DNA of 47,697 nucleotides from Symploca sp. SIO2C1 (lineage in GTDB: Bacteria; Cyanobacteriota; Cyanobacteriia; Cyanobacteriales; Coleofasciculaceae), in assembly GCA_010692635.1 (NCBI GenBank), contig JAAHGL010000039.1, positions 1 through 47,697 on the forward strand, in the 5' to 3' direction. Made by a program: the position numbers and the translations under genes. This document shows positions 17,881 to 26,485 of this stretch, piece after piece (the first letter of the stretch is position 1; the number at the start of each line of letters is the position of its first letter). Under the pieces are notes generated by a model that did no database searches, had not been told where the DNA came from, and worked only from the letters and a program-made list of their open reading frames with translations.

Positions 17881-17924
17881 AAGTGCAAGGAAATTGAACC
17901 CATCGATACAATTTCCTTGCACTT
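17881..17924 (+). other. 16-bp perfect hairpin followed by T run
   Basis: AAGTGCAAGGAAATTG (17881-17896) is fully complementary to CAATTTCCTTGCACTT (17909-17924), with a 12-base loop, and the right arm runs into TTTTT. It has the form of an intrinsic terminator for plus-strand transcription, but no plus-strand gene ends here. It could instead be a small repeat element. Confidence 0.5.
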
Positions 17925-17926
17925 TT

Positions 17927-18136
17927 TCAGGGTAAAAATGCTTGAAATTCTTGTCTGGCATGGCTTCCACACTTATGCAGCAAGCCATACCTAGAGATAG
18001 GCAGTACAACAGTGAAGGTTGTGCCTTGTCCGATTGTGAAATCACAGGGAATTGTAGCATCGTGTTTCTCAGTAATAATTTGATGTGCGATCGCTATTCC
18101 TAAACCTGTTCCCTTACCCACTTCTTTCGTCGTGAA
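17927..18136 (-). pseudogene. Relic of the histidine kinase ATPase domain
   Basis: In the frame one base away from the giant kinase, the sequence reads FTTKEVGKGTGLGIAIAHQI then IGQGTTFTVVLPI, i.e. the F and G2 boxes and last strand of a HATPase domain. It starts exactly where the kinase frame at 18114-22943 runs out. It is therefore the displaced C-terminus of that gene after an internal deletion with a frameshift. The final 23 residues after VLPI come from a repeated sequence. Confidence 0.85.
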
Positions 18137-21100
18137 CCCTACGGATAAATTCTAGTTCAATTGCCTCAATTTTTGCTTCAATGGTTTTATTGGGTTGAGG
18201 ATATTCCGACTGATAGAGGTCGATTAAACTCAGTAAGTCTTGCACATAGTCTTGGGTGGGTTGAATATTGCCCTGCAAAAAGCCTGCTGGATTATTAATC
18301 TCATGGGTGACTCCAGTCACTAAGTTACCCAAGGTTGACATCTTTTCACTTTGAACCAACCGTAGTTGTGCCTGTTGTAAATCTTCTATAGCTTCCTGAG
18401 CTTGGTGATAGAGTTGGGCATTTTGCAGAGAAACAGCGGCTTGGGCACAGAGAAATTGAATAATGGTGAGACGATGAGGTGTAAACACCCTTTTAGTTGT
18501 GGGATGTTCCAGGTAGATGATGGCAACTAATTCCCCTTGGTTGAGCAGTGGCAGACACAGTACACTTTGGGGTTGATATTTGAGTAAATAGCCTTCGAGA
18601 ATACCAGAAATCTCAGTTTTACCTTCGTCGATTAGTATAGGTTCTTGGGTATTTTTGACATATTGAATCACGCGAATAGGAACAGAGCTTTCTGCTGTTA
18701 AAGGTTGCGATCGCCTATTGCTTTCAACAATACCATCCTCTGTTAGTTCTGCTATCGCCCGCAGTCGCCATTGTTCAGCTTGGGGAATTAGTAATACTGT
18801 CTTCTGTGCCCCAGCATTCATCATAATGATCTGTACAATATCATCTAGTAGCTGCTCTAGTTCAATGGTGCTAGAAAGGGTTTGAGCTGCTTGCAAAACA
18901 GAGGCAAAATCCAAGGCTTCAGAAATTGTACTACTAGTATTTTTAGTTTGGGTTTTTCTGGCAAGACTCAGTGTTTCTGTGAGGCTAGTTAGACTATCGA
19001 AAGGATTATATTGAAGCGGCTGTTTTTGCAGAATAGAGGAGAGAAGTTGAGGATATTTTGCTTCAAGTTGGTCAGTTTTGGCTTTGGCTCCCCAACAAGC
19101 ATAGCAATAATAAGCCTCTTGCATATAAGTGGTTGCTATTTTCTCCTTACCCCAGTCAAGATAGAATTTGGCGGCGAGTTCGTTAGCGAGAGCTTCTTCT
19201 TGAAGATATTCATTTTCTTTGGCTCCAGCAATAGCGCGATCGTATAATTCTATAGCGGCAGAAGATTCACCTACGATTCTCTGCTTTTCTGCAGCGATGA
19301 GATGACTTTTGTGAAGAAAATTCATCGGTGCATGCTGCGCCCAACCATCTAGCTTTCCCAGATGTTGATTAACTTCTAACAATAATGTATCTTTTTCAAC
19401 CTCAGATTTTACAGGATAACAAGCAATCAAAGTTAAAGCCTGATAAAAATGAAAAATTGGCACTGAGAAGCGCCCGACCATGCCTTCCAAGTATTGCTTT
19501 AACGTGATACCATGCTCTAAGGCAGATTCCCATTCATCAAACAAATAGTGAAGAATAAGTTTATTGAGATGAAAGAAACCTAAAGCAGTCGCTTCATTGG
19601 CTTGTTCATGCAAAGAAACCATCACTCTTTCGTCATATACTTCCCCTAAAAGGCAAGTGGGATTTTCTGTTTCTCCTGTCAGATTGATTGCAGCTTGCCG
19701 AAAAAGCTCATTCACTTGTAGGGTCTGATTTTGCTTGAGCTTTTTGAGCACATAACTATAATTTTCCATTTCCTGAGCAAGCTGTTGTAATTCCACTCCC
19801 AAAAAGTAGCTATGGCAACCATAGTTAAATGCCGATAAACTCGCAAAGTTTAATTCCCCAACCTCTAAGCCAACTTGATAGGATTTAAGTAAATCGCTTA
19901 AGGTATCCTTTAAATGAAAGCGCCAATGAACAACAAAAATGTTGACTGTTTGCCATGTTTTTACAGCGATAATTTTATTATCAAATTTAGCTAATAATGC
20001 TAGAGCAAGTTGACCAAATTGATAACCAGCCTCAATATCCCCCACAAAACCACATAACATCAGAGCATAACCAGAATAAGCAAAGGGAGAATTGACTGCA
20101 TTGCCGTATTCAATTGAGAGGCTAACTGCTTTGGAAATCAGTAGAGGAGTTAGTGCTGGCAAGGCAAAATAGCTTGCTGTCCCCAAACTCATCAGGATAT
20201 TAATTGCTGCTATCTGCATGGGATTATTCATTAGAGGCAAGGCAACTAACTCTTCAATTGGAGTTTCCCCCAAGCCTGCACCTACAGCTTCCATTCCTTG
20301 CACAATATCAGCTTGGCTGGGTTCTCTAGGTAGCTCAATACCGAACTTTTGTAAAAACGGCAAAGTCATCTCGATCGCTTCCAAAGCTCTATTTTGAGCT
20401 TCATAGGCAAGAATTTTGATTTCATAAACTTTCAAAGCTTCCAGGGGAGTGCTTACTCGTGCTAATATCTCATAAGCTAGCTGTTCCATTTGCTCAAAAT
20501 TTCCACTGAGATAAGCTACTTCTGCTGCCTCCAAGTGTAAATCCAGTGTGAAATCATAATGCTGCTGCCAGCAATCTGAATCTTGTAACTCAAGACCTAT
20601 AGCCAGATATTCTTTAGCTGTTGTATATGCAGTAGAGTTCTTAGCTTTATGTCCAGCCATCCAATTCAGTTTTGCCAGATGATCGCGTTCAGATTGTAGA
20701 ACCATCAACTCGCGACCAATATTTAATTGATTAACAATATCAAAAATTCTTGACTCTATTTTTGATGAGTGTATATTATTGAGCAAAAGTTGGCCAATTT
20801 TTAAGTGAAAAGCTTGTTTTTGTGCTTCAGGAATGAGAGAGTAAGCTGCTTGTTGGACGCGATCGTGTAAGAAACGATAGCTTGCCAATACTGCATCAGT
20901 CTGCTGAGCATTGATTCCTGAGTCCTGGAAAAACTTGTAGCTTTCACTGACAGGCAACACTAAACCCTCTTGAAGTGCATTCCAGATATCAACAGCAACT
21001 TCTTGCTCAGACTTCTCAGAAATAATTGCCAATGTTGGCAACTCGAACTGATTGCCAATACAAGCTGCCAGTTGCAAAACATTCTGGGTTGCCCCTGGCA

Positions 21101-22943
21101 ACTTCTGCAAGCGCCCTGCCATGAACTCAACTACATCATCAGTAAGTGCTGCATCATGGACTTTTACCAAATCGCATTCCCAACAGCCCAAGCCTAGGTT
21201 AAAGGTAATTAGCTCATCTTCATGTAACCCTTTCAAGAATTGAGTGGTAAAAAATGGGTTGCCTTGGGTTTTTTGATACACTAGTTCAGTCAGAGGTTGA
21301 GCCACTTCTTCTTTACAACTCAAGGTCTCGGCAACTAACTGATTAACCTGCTCAAAAACTAATGGCTCTAGGGTGATTGTGGCAATCAAAGCTTCCTCTT
21401 TCTCCAATTCAGCCAAGCTCAAGATCAATGGATGAGCAGGAAACACTTCATTATCTCGATAGGCTCCTAGCAATAATAAGTAATCTGAATCCCTATCACC
21501 CATCAACACCTTCAACAGGTTGAGTGATGCTGAGTCTGCCCATTGCAAATCATCTAAAAATATGGTTAGGGGATGTTCATTCGTTCTGAATACGGCAATG
21601 AACTTTTGGAATAGCAAATTAAAGCGATTTTGGGCAGCGCTGCCAGAGAGTTCTGGAGTAGGGGATTGTTTGCCGACAATGTCTTCAAGTTCAGGAACTA
21701 CATTGATGATGACTTGCGCATTGTCTCCCAAAGCATTAAGGATTTTCGTTTTCCAATTGGCTAAGTCTGCATCCGATTCACTGAGCAATTGCCCCATCAA
21801 ATCTCGGAAGGCTTGTACGAATGCACTGAAGGGAATGTTGCGATTAAATTGGTCAAATTTCCCTTTGATGAAGTAGCCTCGCTGCTTAACGATAGGCTTA
21901 TGAACTTCATTGACAACAGCAGTTTTCCCAATTCCAGAGAAACCTGCAACTAGCATCATTTCTGTATTACCGCCAGCCACTCGCTCAAAGGTATCGAGTA
22001 GAGTTTGTACTTCTGTTTCCCTGCCATAGAGTTTTTCAGGGATGAGAAAGCGATCGCAAATATCCCGCTCCCCAAGCTCAAAGGGTGCAATTTCTCCTGT
22101 GGCTTCCCACTGTTGCCAACATCGCTCTAAATCATGTTTCAAACCCAAGGCACTTTGATACCGTTCCTCAGCATTCTTCGCCATCAATTTGAGAATAATC
22201 TCAGAGATTGCTTTTGGATAGGGGTTGCCCTGAGCATCTAAGAGATCATCAAGGGCTAAAGGAGCTTTGGCAATGTGAGAGTGGAGTAATTCCATCGGAT
22301 CACTGCTATGAAAAGGCAGAACTCCTGTCAGAAGTTCGTAGAGGGTGACACCAAGGGAGTAAAAATCTGTCCGATAGTCAATACCTCGGTTCATACGCCC
22401 TGTTTGTTCTGGAGAGATATAGGCTAGGGTTCCTTCCAAAACGTTAGGGTTGGTTAGTTGTTGCTGTTCTTTGGGCAGTAAACTCGAGATGCTGAAGTCG
22501 ATGAGCTGGACTTGACAGGTTTCCGGGTGAATGAGGATGTTGGTGGGTTTAATGTCTTTGTGGATAATACGCTGTTGACCCAGATAATGCAAAGCTTCGG
22601 TCAATTGAATGGCAATGGAGAGGAATTGACTCAGATTACCTGGGGACTGTTGCCAATACTCCAGCAGGGAAAGGGCACCTTTATCCGGCATCACCAGAGC
22701 ATAGCTATTACCATAACGTTCCAGGGTGAGGGGTTGAACAATGGCTGGATGTTCCAGATTACGGGTGATGATGTATTGGTTGCGGAACCGGATTAACTCA
22801 TGGAAGTTAGGATGAGGGTTACGGAGAACTTTGATGATGACGGATTGCTCAGTGGTAGTTTGGATAGCCCGATAGACAAGGGTGCGGGTTCCGGTATAGA
22901 TAGGGAGAGCTTCTTGATAACCAGCTAAGTTGAACATCATCAT
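18114..22943 (-). pseudogene. Giant hybrid Ser/Thr kinase - AAA ATPase - GAF - histidine kinase, C-terminally broken
   Basis: The remaining 1609 residues contain a Hanks-type kinase domain (about 1-265; HKDIKPTN at 128-135, DFS, GTLAYISPEQ), an AAA-like ATPase domain (Walker A GFSGIGKT at 334-341; Walker B TIFLDDLQWAD), a long helical TPR-like region, a GAF domain (about 1330-1480) and a HisKA dimerisation helix with H-box VTHEINNP (His near 1547). About 60 residues later the frame ends; the N, G1 and F boxes are missing and the G2 box survives in another frame at 17927-18136. Comparison with the kinase at 38535-41450 suggests a loss of about 150 codons. The Ser/Thr kinase part may still be made and active. 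The ATG at 22943 (MMMFNLAGYQE) fits better than TTG at 22961. It is a paralogue of 32439-38063. Confidence 0.88.
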
Positions 22944-23363
22944 TACCAGGCATACGAGCAAGTAGCAGACTGCTTATTTGAGGACTTATGCAGCTACAGC
23001 ACATATAGATTCAAAGGTGCATTATGCTACGCTAACATACCCTACTGTCCTGGCACGACTAAAACTGTAGGTTGGGTTGAACGATAGTGAAACCCAACAA
23101 TGCGTTACTGGAGTTGGGTTTCGTTCCTGATGCTGTTGGCGAAATTAATATTGGGAAATATTGGCGAAGAAACAAAGATTATTCAAGCCCCCCAGCCCCC
23201 AATTCTGGGGGAGCCCGGACTCAAAGTCAGCATCCGTTCCTCAATCCAACCTACTGCCCTTAACCGATAGGGAAGTGTGGGAGTATGTCACAAACAGATA
23301 GGGAAGTGTGGGGAGATAGGAAGATATTAGACTTTGGACAAAATTGGTGATTCTGTTTTATGC
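22944..23363. other. Spacer with dispersed repeats, no gene seen
   Basis: Holds a GTTGGGTT/AACCCAAC hairpin (23071-23098), a CCCCCAGCCCCC..CTGGGGGAGC element near 23191-23215, two direct copies of GATAGGGAAGTGTGGG (23266-23281 and 23297-23312) and one arm of an inverted repeat (23331-23354). No convincing coding frame. Confidence 0.65.
23331..23354. repeat. Inverted repeat arm beside HNH cassette 2 (left)
   Basis: ACTTTGGACAAAATTGGTGA continuing to TTCT matches the reverse complement of 24391-24414 at 22 of 24 positions. The two arms enclose the HNH gene and its partner with little other DNA, about 1.08 kb in total. This could mark a mobile cassette. Confidence 0.6.
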
Positions 23364-23798
23364 TTATCTTTCCGCTAGCAAAGATGGGGGATGCCAACCA
23401 TTAATTGTCCATCGAAACCGTGCTTCTACAACGAGGGGATTATTCATTTTGAGCGTAATGACTGTTACTCGTCCCACAGGGGTTAATCCTTGAATTTTTG
23501 TGAAATCCACATTCCATGAGAAATGTTCATCCCAATTCTGAGTACGGGGATTAAATAAGTGAAAAGTTTGACTGGTTAAAGGGTCGAGGGCAAAAGTTGT
23601 ATTCGATTTAAATTGGTTGCAGGTATAGCAGGCGAGGCAAACATTTGAAAATGTGCTCTTTCCCCCTTTAGATTGTGGGAAAATGTGATCGTAAGTTAAA
23701 GGAATACCACTATTTGCTTCACTAGTTTGGCAATAGCAACAATAACGGCGATCTTGGCGATCAATCTCATTCTTCAAAGATATTGGAATATAGGCCAT
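23364..23798 (-). CDS. HNH endonuclease (second cassette)
   Basis: 144 residues from the ATG at 23798; a TTG at 23810 would overlap the partner gene. The site is built from CCYC, then YDHIFPQSKGG (general-base His), an Asn in FSNVCLAC, and CYTCNQFK, so it is an HNH fold with two CxxC zinc knuckles like the protein at 8328-8771. The two also share the segment with F(Y/N)HPR..NWDEHF-type residues and a following G(Q/R)VT motif. It starts four bases after the partner gene's stop. The target is unknown. Confidence 0.85.
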   Translation of the reverse strand: MAYIPISLKNEIDRQDRRYCCYCQTSEANSGIPLTYDHIFPQSKGGKSTFSNVCLACYTCNQFKSNTTFALDPLTSQTFHLFNPRTQNWDEHFSWNVDFTKIQGLTPVGRVTVITLKMNNPLVVEARFRWTINGWHPPSLLAER

Positions 23799-23802
23799 GA
23801 GG

Positions 23803-24219
23803 TTACACAATACTTTGAGTAACTGGGTAACCGCGCCATTTCAGGAGAGCTGCTGCATGAGCTTTGCGTAGCATAAAACGATCTGCTGAAATCTTAAGCT
23901 GCTCAAGTTCAATCTGTTCTGCATCTGTTAAAGAACGCTCTTGATTTTGAGCTAACAACCAGTAGTGACGCTCCATTTCTTCCGGTGTTTTTTGGCTCTG
24001 AGCGATGGGCCACAAAGCTTGGTCTTCCAACCTATCTAAGGCAGCTAGATCTGCTTGAAATTCTTCAGGTACATCAGACCAATTGGGGGGACTACCAATT
24101 TGTAAAGCGTGGAGCATGACAGCTTCAAGAGAGCGTTCAGTTGCTTGGGCAGTGTTGACCAAGCGCTGATAGAGGAAGTCAGGAATTTGCAGAGTAATGG
24201 TTGTTGAAATAGAATTCAT
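23803..24219 (-). CDS. Partner of HNH nuclease (putative antitoxin-like)
   Basis: 138 residues. The N-terminus (TTITLQIPDFLYQRLVNTA) resembles a ribbon-helix-helix DNA-binding segment. The C-terminus (95-127) reads RSLTDAEQIELEQL then FMLRKAHAAALL, matching the position and pattern of the last third of the 86-residue protein at 8058-8318. A good ribosome binding site (AGGAG about nine bases upstream) supports the ATG at 24219. It is co-transcribed with the HNH gene. A role in controlling or neutralising the nuclease is an inference. Confidence 0.75.
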   Translation of the reverse strand: MNSISTTITLQIPDFLYQRLVNTAQATERSLEAVMLHALQIGSPPNWSDVPEEFQADLAALDRLEDQALWPIAQSQKTPEEMERHYWLLAQNQERSLTDAEQIELEQLKISADRFMLRKAHAAALLKWRGYPVTQSIV

Positions 24220-24390
24220 GACGGCATCTCCTGAAAGCGCAGTCCGTTAAGAGTCTATTGTAGCTCAGGGGGTAGGGTGTGGGGTATAGGGAAAAAAGAC
24301 CGAGCTTCCTGACAGGAAACAATTGGCGGTTTTAATTTAGCGACATATTGGAAACGCAAATAGGGAAACATGAAATAGAAGACTGAAGAC

Positions 24391-24414
24391 AGAATATCCA
24401 ATTTTGTCCAAAGT
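24391..24414. repeat. Inverted repeat arm beside HNH cassette 2 (right)
   Basis: AGAATATCCAATTTTGTCCA continuing to AAGT is the inverted partner of 23331-23354 (22 of 24 matches). It lies 172 bases upstream of the partner gene. Confidence 0.6.
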
Positions 24415-24442
24415 AAAATCTCAATCATACCCCTTGTTTTTT

Positions 24443-24467
24443 GGTAATGATTTGATGTGCGATCGCG
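24443..24467 (-). pseudogene. Tiny kinase G2-box relic
   Basis: GGTAATGATTTGATGTGCGA is nearly the same as 18071-18090 inside the kinase relic, and a related TTACCCACTT string follows in both places. It looks like a heavily eroded copy of the same ATPase-domain DNA. The segment is short, so the claim is weak. Confidence 0.3.
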
Positions 24468-24505
24468 ACCTATACTGATAAGTTACCCACTTTTGCCCAC
24501 CAAAT

Positions 24506-25090
24506 TCAATTACAGATTGGCTCAATGCTTGGCAATCCACTGTTGTTACGAATGTCCTCTAACTTTTCAAGGATCTTACGCAGCTGATTAGCGGCACTAT
24601 TGTAATCTTCCTCCGGTGGCAGCATGAATAACAGTCCTTTGACAATTGGTGCATCCAATTGAAAGGGTAATGAGGAGCATTCACTAACTTCGGGATGAGT
24701 GACTACCACAACTGGATAGACTTCAGTTTTTCCATCTCTAGTCCAGGGAATAGTAGCACCAGAAATATATTTTGGGTCTAATAGATCACAGTTATAGTAA
24801 TCCTGAATTCTGCGGGATACTTCCATGCAGCGCGTCATTGCATCGTATGGTTTCCCCCAACGGTTTGTAAATCGCTCGAAGTCGCGAGAAACCCATAGGA
24901 TAATGGGAAATTCACCTCTTGGGGTACGTGCGATAGTTTTATAGTCATCAATGCCAAGTTCATCGAGGATGAGGTCTTTTTCGCACTCGAAGGTTGTACT
25001 TTGGGCATAGCTAGGTTGAGTGAAGATAATATTAGTAAGCAAAGTAAGTGCTACTATTGTCAAAATTCTTGGTAGGAATCGTAGGTTCAT
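24506..25090 (-). CDS. Secreted COP23-domain protein
   Basis: 194 residues with a signal peptide (LTIVALTLLTNIIFTQPSYAQS). The mature part starts TTFECEKD and contains TIARTPRGEFPIILWVSRDF, then RCMEVSRRIQDYY and a Val-rich strand before a conserved-looking cysteine, which is the layout I know from COP23 (circadian oscillating protein 23) domains of cyanobacteria. Their molecular role is not established. It is the third gene of a minus-strand series, 21 bases after the Pro/Glu-tailed protein and downstream of the caspase gene, so it is probably made with them. An AAGG-type ribosome binding site precedes the ATG. Confidence 0.8.
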   Translation of the reverse strand: MNLRFLPRILTIVALTLLTNIIFTQPSYAQSTTFECEKDLILDELGIDDYKTIARTPRGEFPIILWVSRDFERFTNRWGKPYDAMTRCMEVSRRIQDYYNCDLLDPKYISGATIPWTRDGKTEVYPVVVVTHPEVSECSSLPFQLDAPIVKGLLFMLPPEEDYNSAANQLRKILEKLEDIRNNSGLPSIEPICN

Positions 25091-25111
25091 GGTTGTGTAG
25101 CCTTATTGTAC

Positions 25112-26413
25112 TCAGAATATTTCTAGCTCTGGTGGTGTTTCTGGCTCTGGTGGTGTTTCTAGCTCTGGTGGTGTTTCTGGCTCTGGTGGTGTCTCTAACT
25201 CTTGAGGAAAAAATTGCTGCTGCACAGCATTTCGATATCGCTGAATATCAGGCTCAAGATACGATGACCATTTGTCAGGGTTTATAAAACCCTGAACATG
25301 AGGTGATTCGTATATTTGTTGACGAGTATTCAAATCTAGGTCTCGATTGGAGGTTAAACAAGCTTCTACTTCATTAGACGGAATACAGATTTGCCTTGCT
25401 TCTAATCTTGAGGGGTCTAGGTTAGGATCTGCGGAGACAATTGTGACTTTTCCTGCTATAATAACAATTTCAAACCTACCATTAGGAGCAACACTGGTAT
25501 TCAATCTGGTCTGAATTACAGTAGTCTCGTTAGTAGTTGGGAAAACTAAAAACTCATCGAAACTAAGAACATGCAGAGAACAGGATGATGAGCGAAAATT
25601 GCTATTCTCTGAGCGGGCTGACAACCAATTTTGCAAGGATGTAAGCTTACCCTTCGGACTGGGAAAAGCCTGATTTGCACATTTAAGTACCGCAGTGAAT
25701 TGTTCATCTGGTTCTGTGATATCTTGTTCACCCATATTTATTAATGAACATGAGCTACCAAAACTAAGCTCTTCACACTTTTGAACTGCTTGCTCACAGG
25801 GGTCTTTGGTAGATAAAATGTCCCAGGGAGAGTTAGAAACAATGGCTCCCCATCCCTGACCTGAATTTGCTACTGCACTGCAATAGCGGATAATGTTGTC
25901 AGAAACTTCTGCCTTGAGCAGGTTTTTACGTCCGCTCCACCTGGTGGGTGGTCCAACGGTAGCTACGTCATCACAGTCCCCTCTTTGGTTGCCTTCCAGC
26001 CAACCAATAGTAAATGTGCCCCTACCCCTACAAGGGTATTTATATTCAACTGGTAGCCTGTCAGCAAGGGCATAGTATAGAATTCTTGCGCTAAATAATG
26101 GTGCTTCTTCTCGAGTGTTCAATATCTCTACAAAACCGAGTCCTGCTTCACCACCTCTGTCAACAATTAGCCGACGATCACCACCCTGTAATCTAGTACT
26201 CAGGTCAGCTGAAATAGCTCGCTTTCCCTTTATAAGAAAAGTCACAGGTTCCCTCAAGAAGTTAACAGATGCTGCTGTATTCCGCAGATCCTCAGCATTG
26301 CCATCAGCACAAGTTGCTAGAATATAAAGCGGTACAAGTGCAGCACTGACAGAAGGCATTAATAAATTACAAAAATGAGTTTTTTTAATGCGACAATATA
26401 TCGATTGGTTCAT
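25112..26413 (-). CDS. Exported Cys-rich protein with Pro/Glu repeat tail
   Basis: 433 residues from the ATG at 26413 (a TTG at 26428 would add five). The hydrophobic stretch MPSVSAALVPLYILATCADG looks like an export signal. The middle has a segment GWGAIVSNSPWDI...CEQAVQKCEE...CSLI that is reminiscent of DUF4189-type domains. A following strand-rich part contains GRFEIVIIAGKVTIVSA. The C-terminus consists of ETPPEP/ETPPEL repeats encoded by an 18-bp minisatellite. I do not recognise the protein as a whole. It lies between the caspase and COP23 genes, 72 bases after the former, suggesting an operon. Confidence 0.7.
   Translation of the reverse strand: MNQSIYCRIKKTHFCNLLMPSVSAALVPLYILATCADGNAEDLRNTAASVNFLREPVTFLIKGKRAISADLSTRLQGGDRRLIVDRGGEAGLGFVEILNTREEAPLFSARILYYALADRLPVEYKYPCRGRGTFTIGWLEGNQRGDCDDVATVGPPTRWSGRKNLLKAEVSDNIIRYCSAVANSGQGWGAIVSNSPWDILSTKDPCEQAVQKCEELSFGSSCSLINMGEQDITEPDEQFTAVLKCANQAFPSPKGKLTSLQNWLSARSENSNFRSSSCSLHVLSFDEFLVFPTTNETTVIQTRLNTSVAPNGRFEIVIIAGKVTIVSADPNLDPSRLEARQICIPSNEVEACLTSNRDLDLNTRQQIYESPHVQGFINPDKWSSYLEPDIQRYRNAVQQQFFPQELETPPEPETPPELETPPEPETPPELEIF
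25122..25193. repeat. 18-bp minisatellite in the 3' end of a coding region
   Basis: Four in-frame units of TCTRGCTCTGGTGGTGTT encode the ETPPEP/L repeats of the protein at 25112-26413. The units alternate A and G at the fourth base, which suggests duplication of a 36-bp pair. Confidence 0.9.
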
Positions 26414-26485
26414 CAATTTTTCATCCAAGCAGTTCTTGTTTTTTCTTAATGATCGGTTGGAAATGTCCTCAAATATAAGTCAACT

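Noticed and set aside
17860-18060. 66-residue minus-strand frame next to the kinase relic
   Set aside because: It overlaps the relic in another frame, and its content matches repeat and hairpin DNA.
21520-21876. 118-residue plus-strand frame opposite the giant kinase
   Set aside because: A near-identical antisense frame exists opposite the paralogue (36625-36939) because the sense proteins are conserved. No independent signal for coding was seen.
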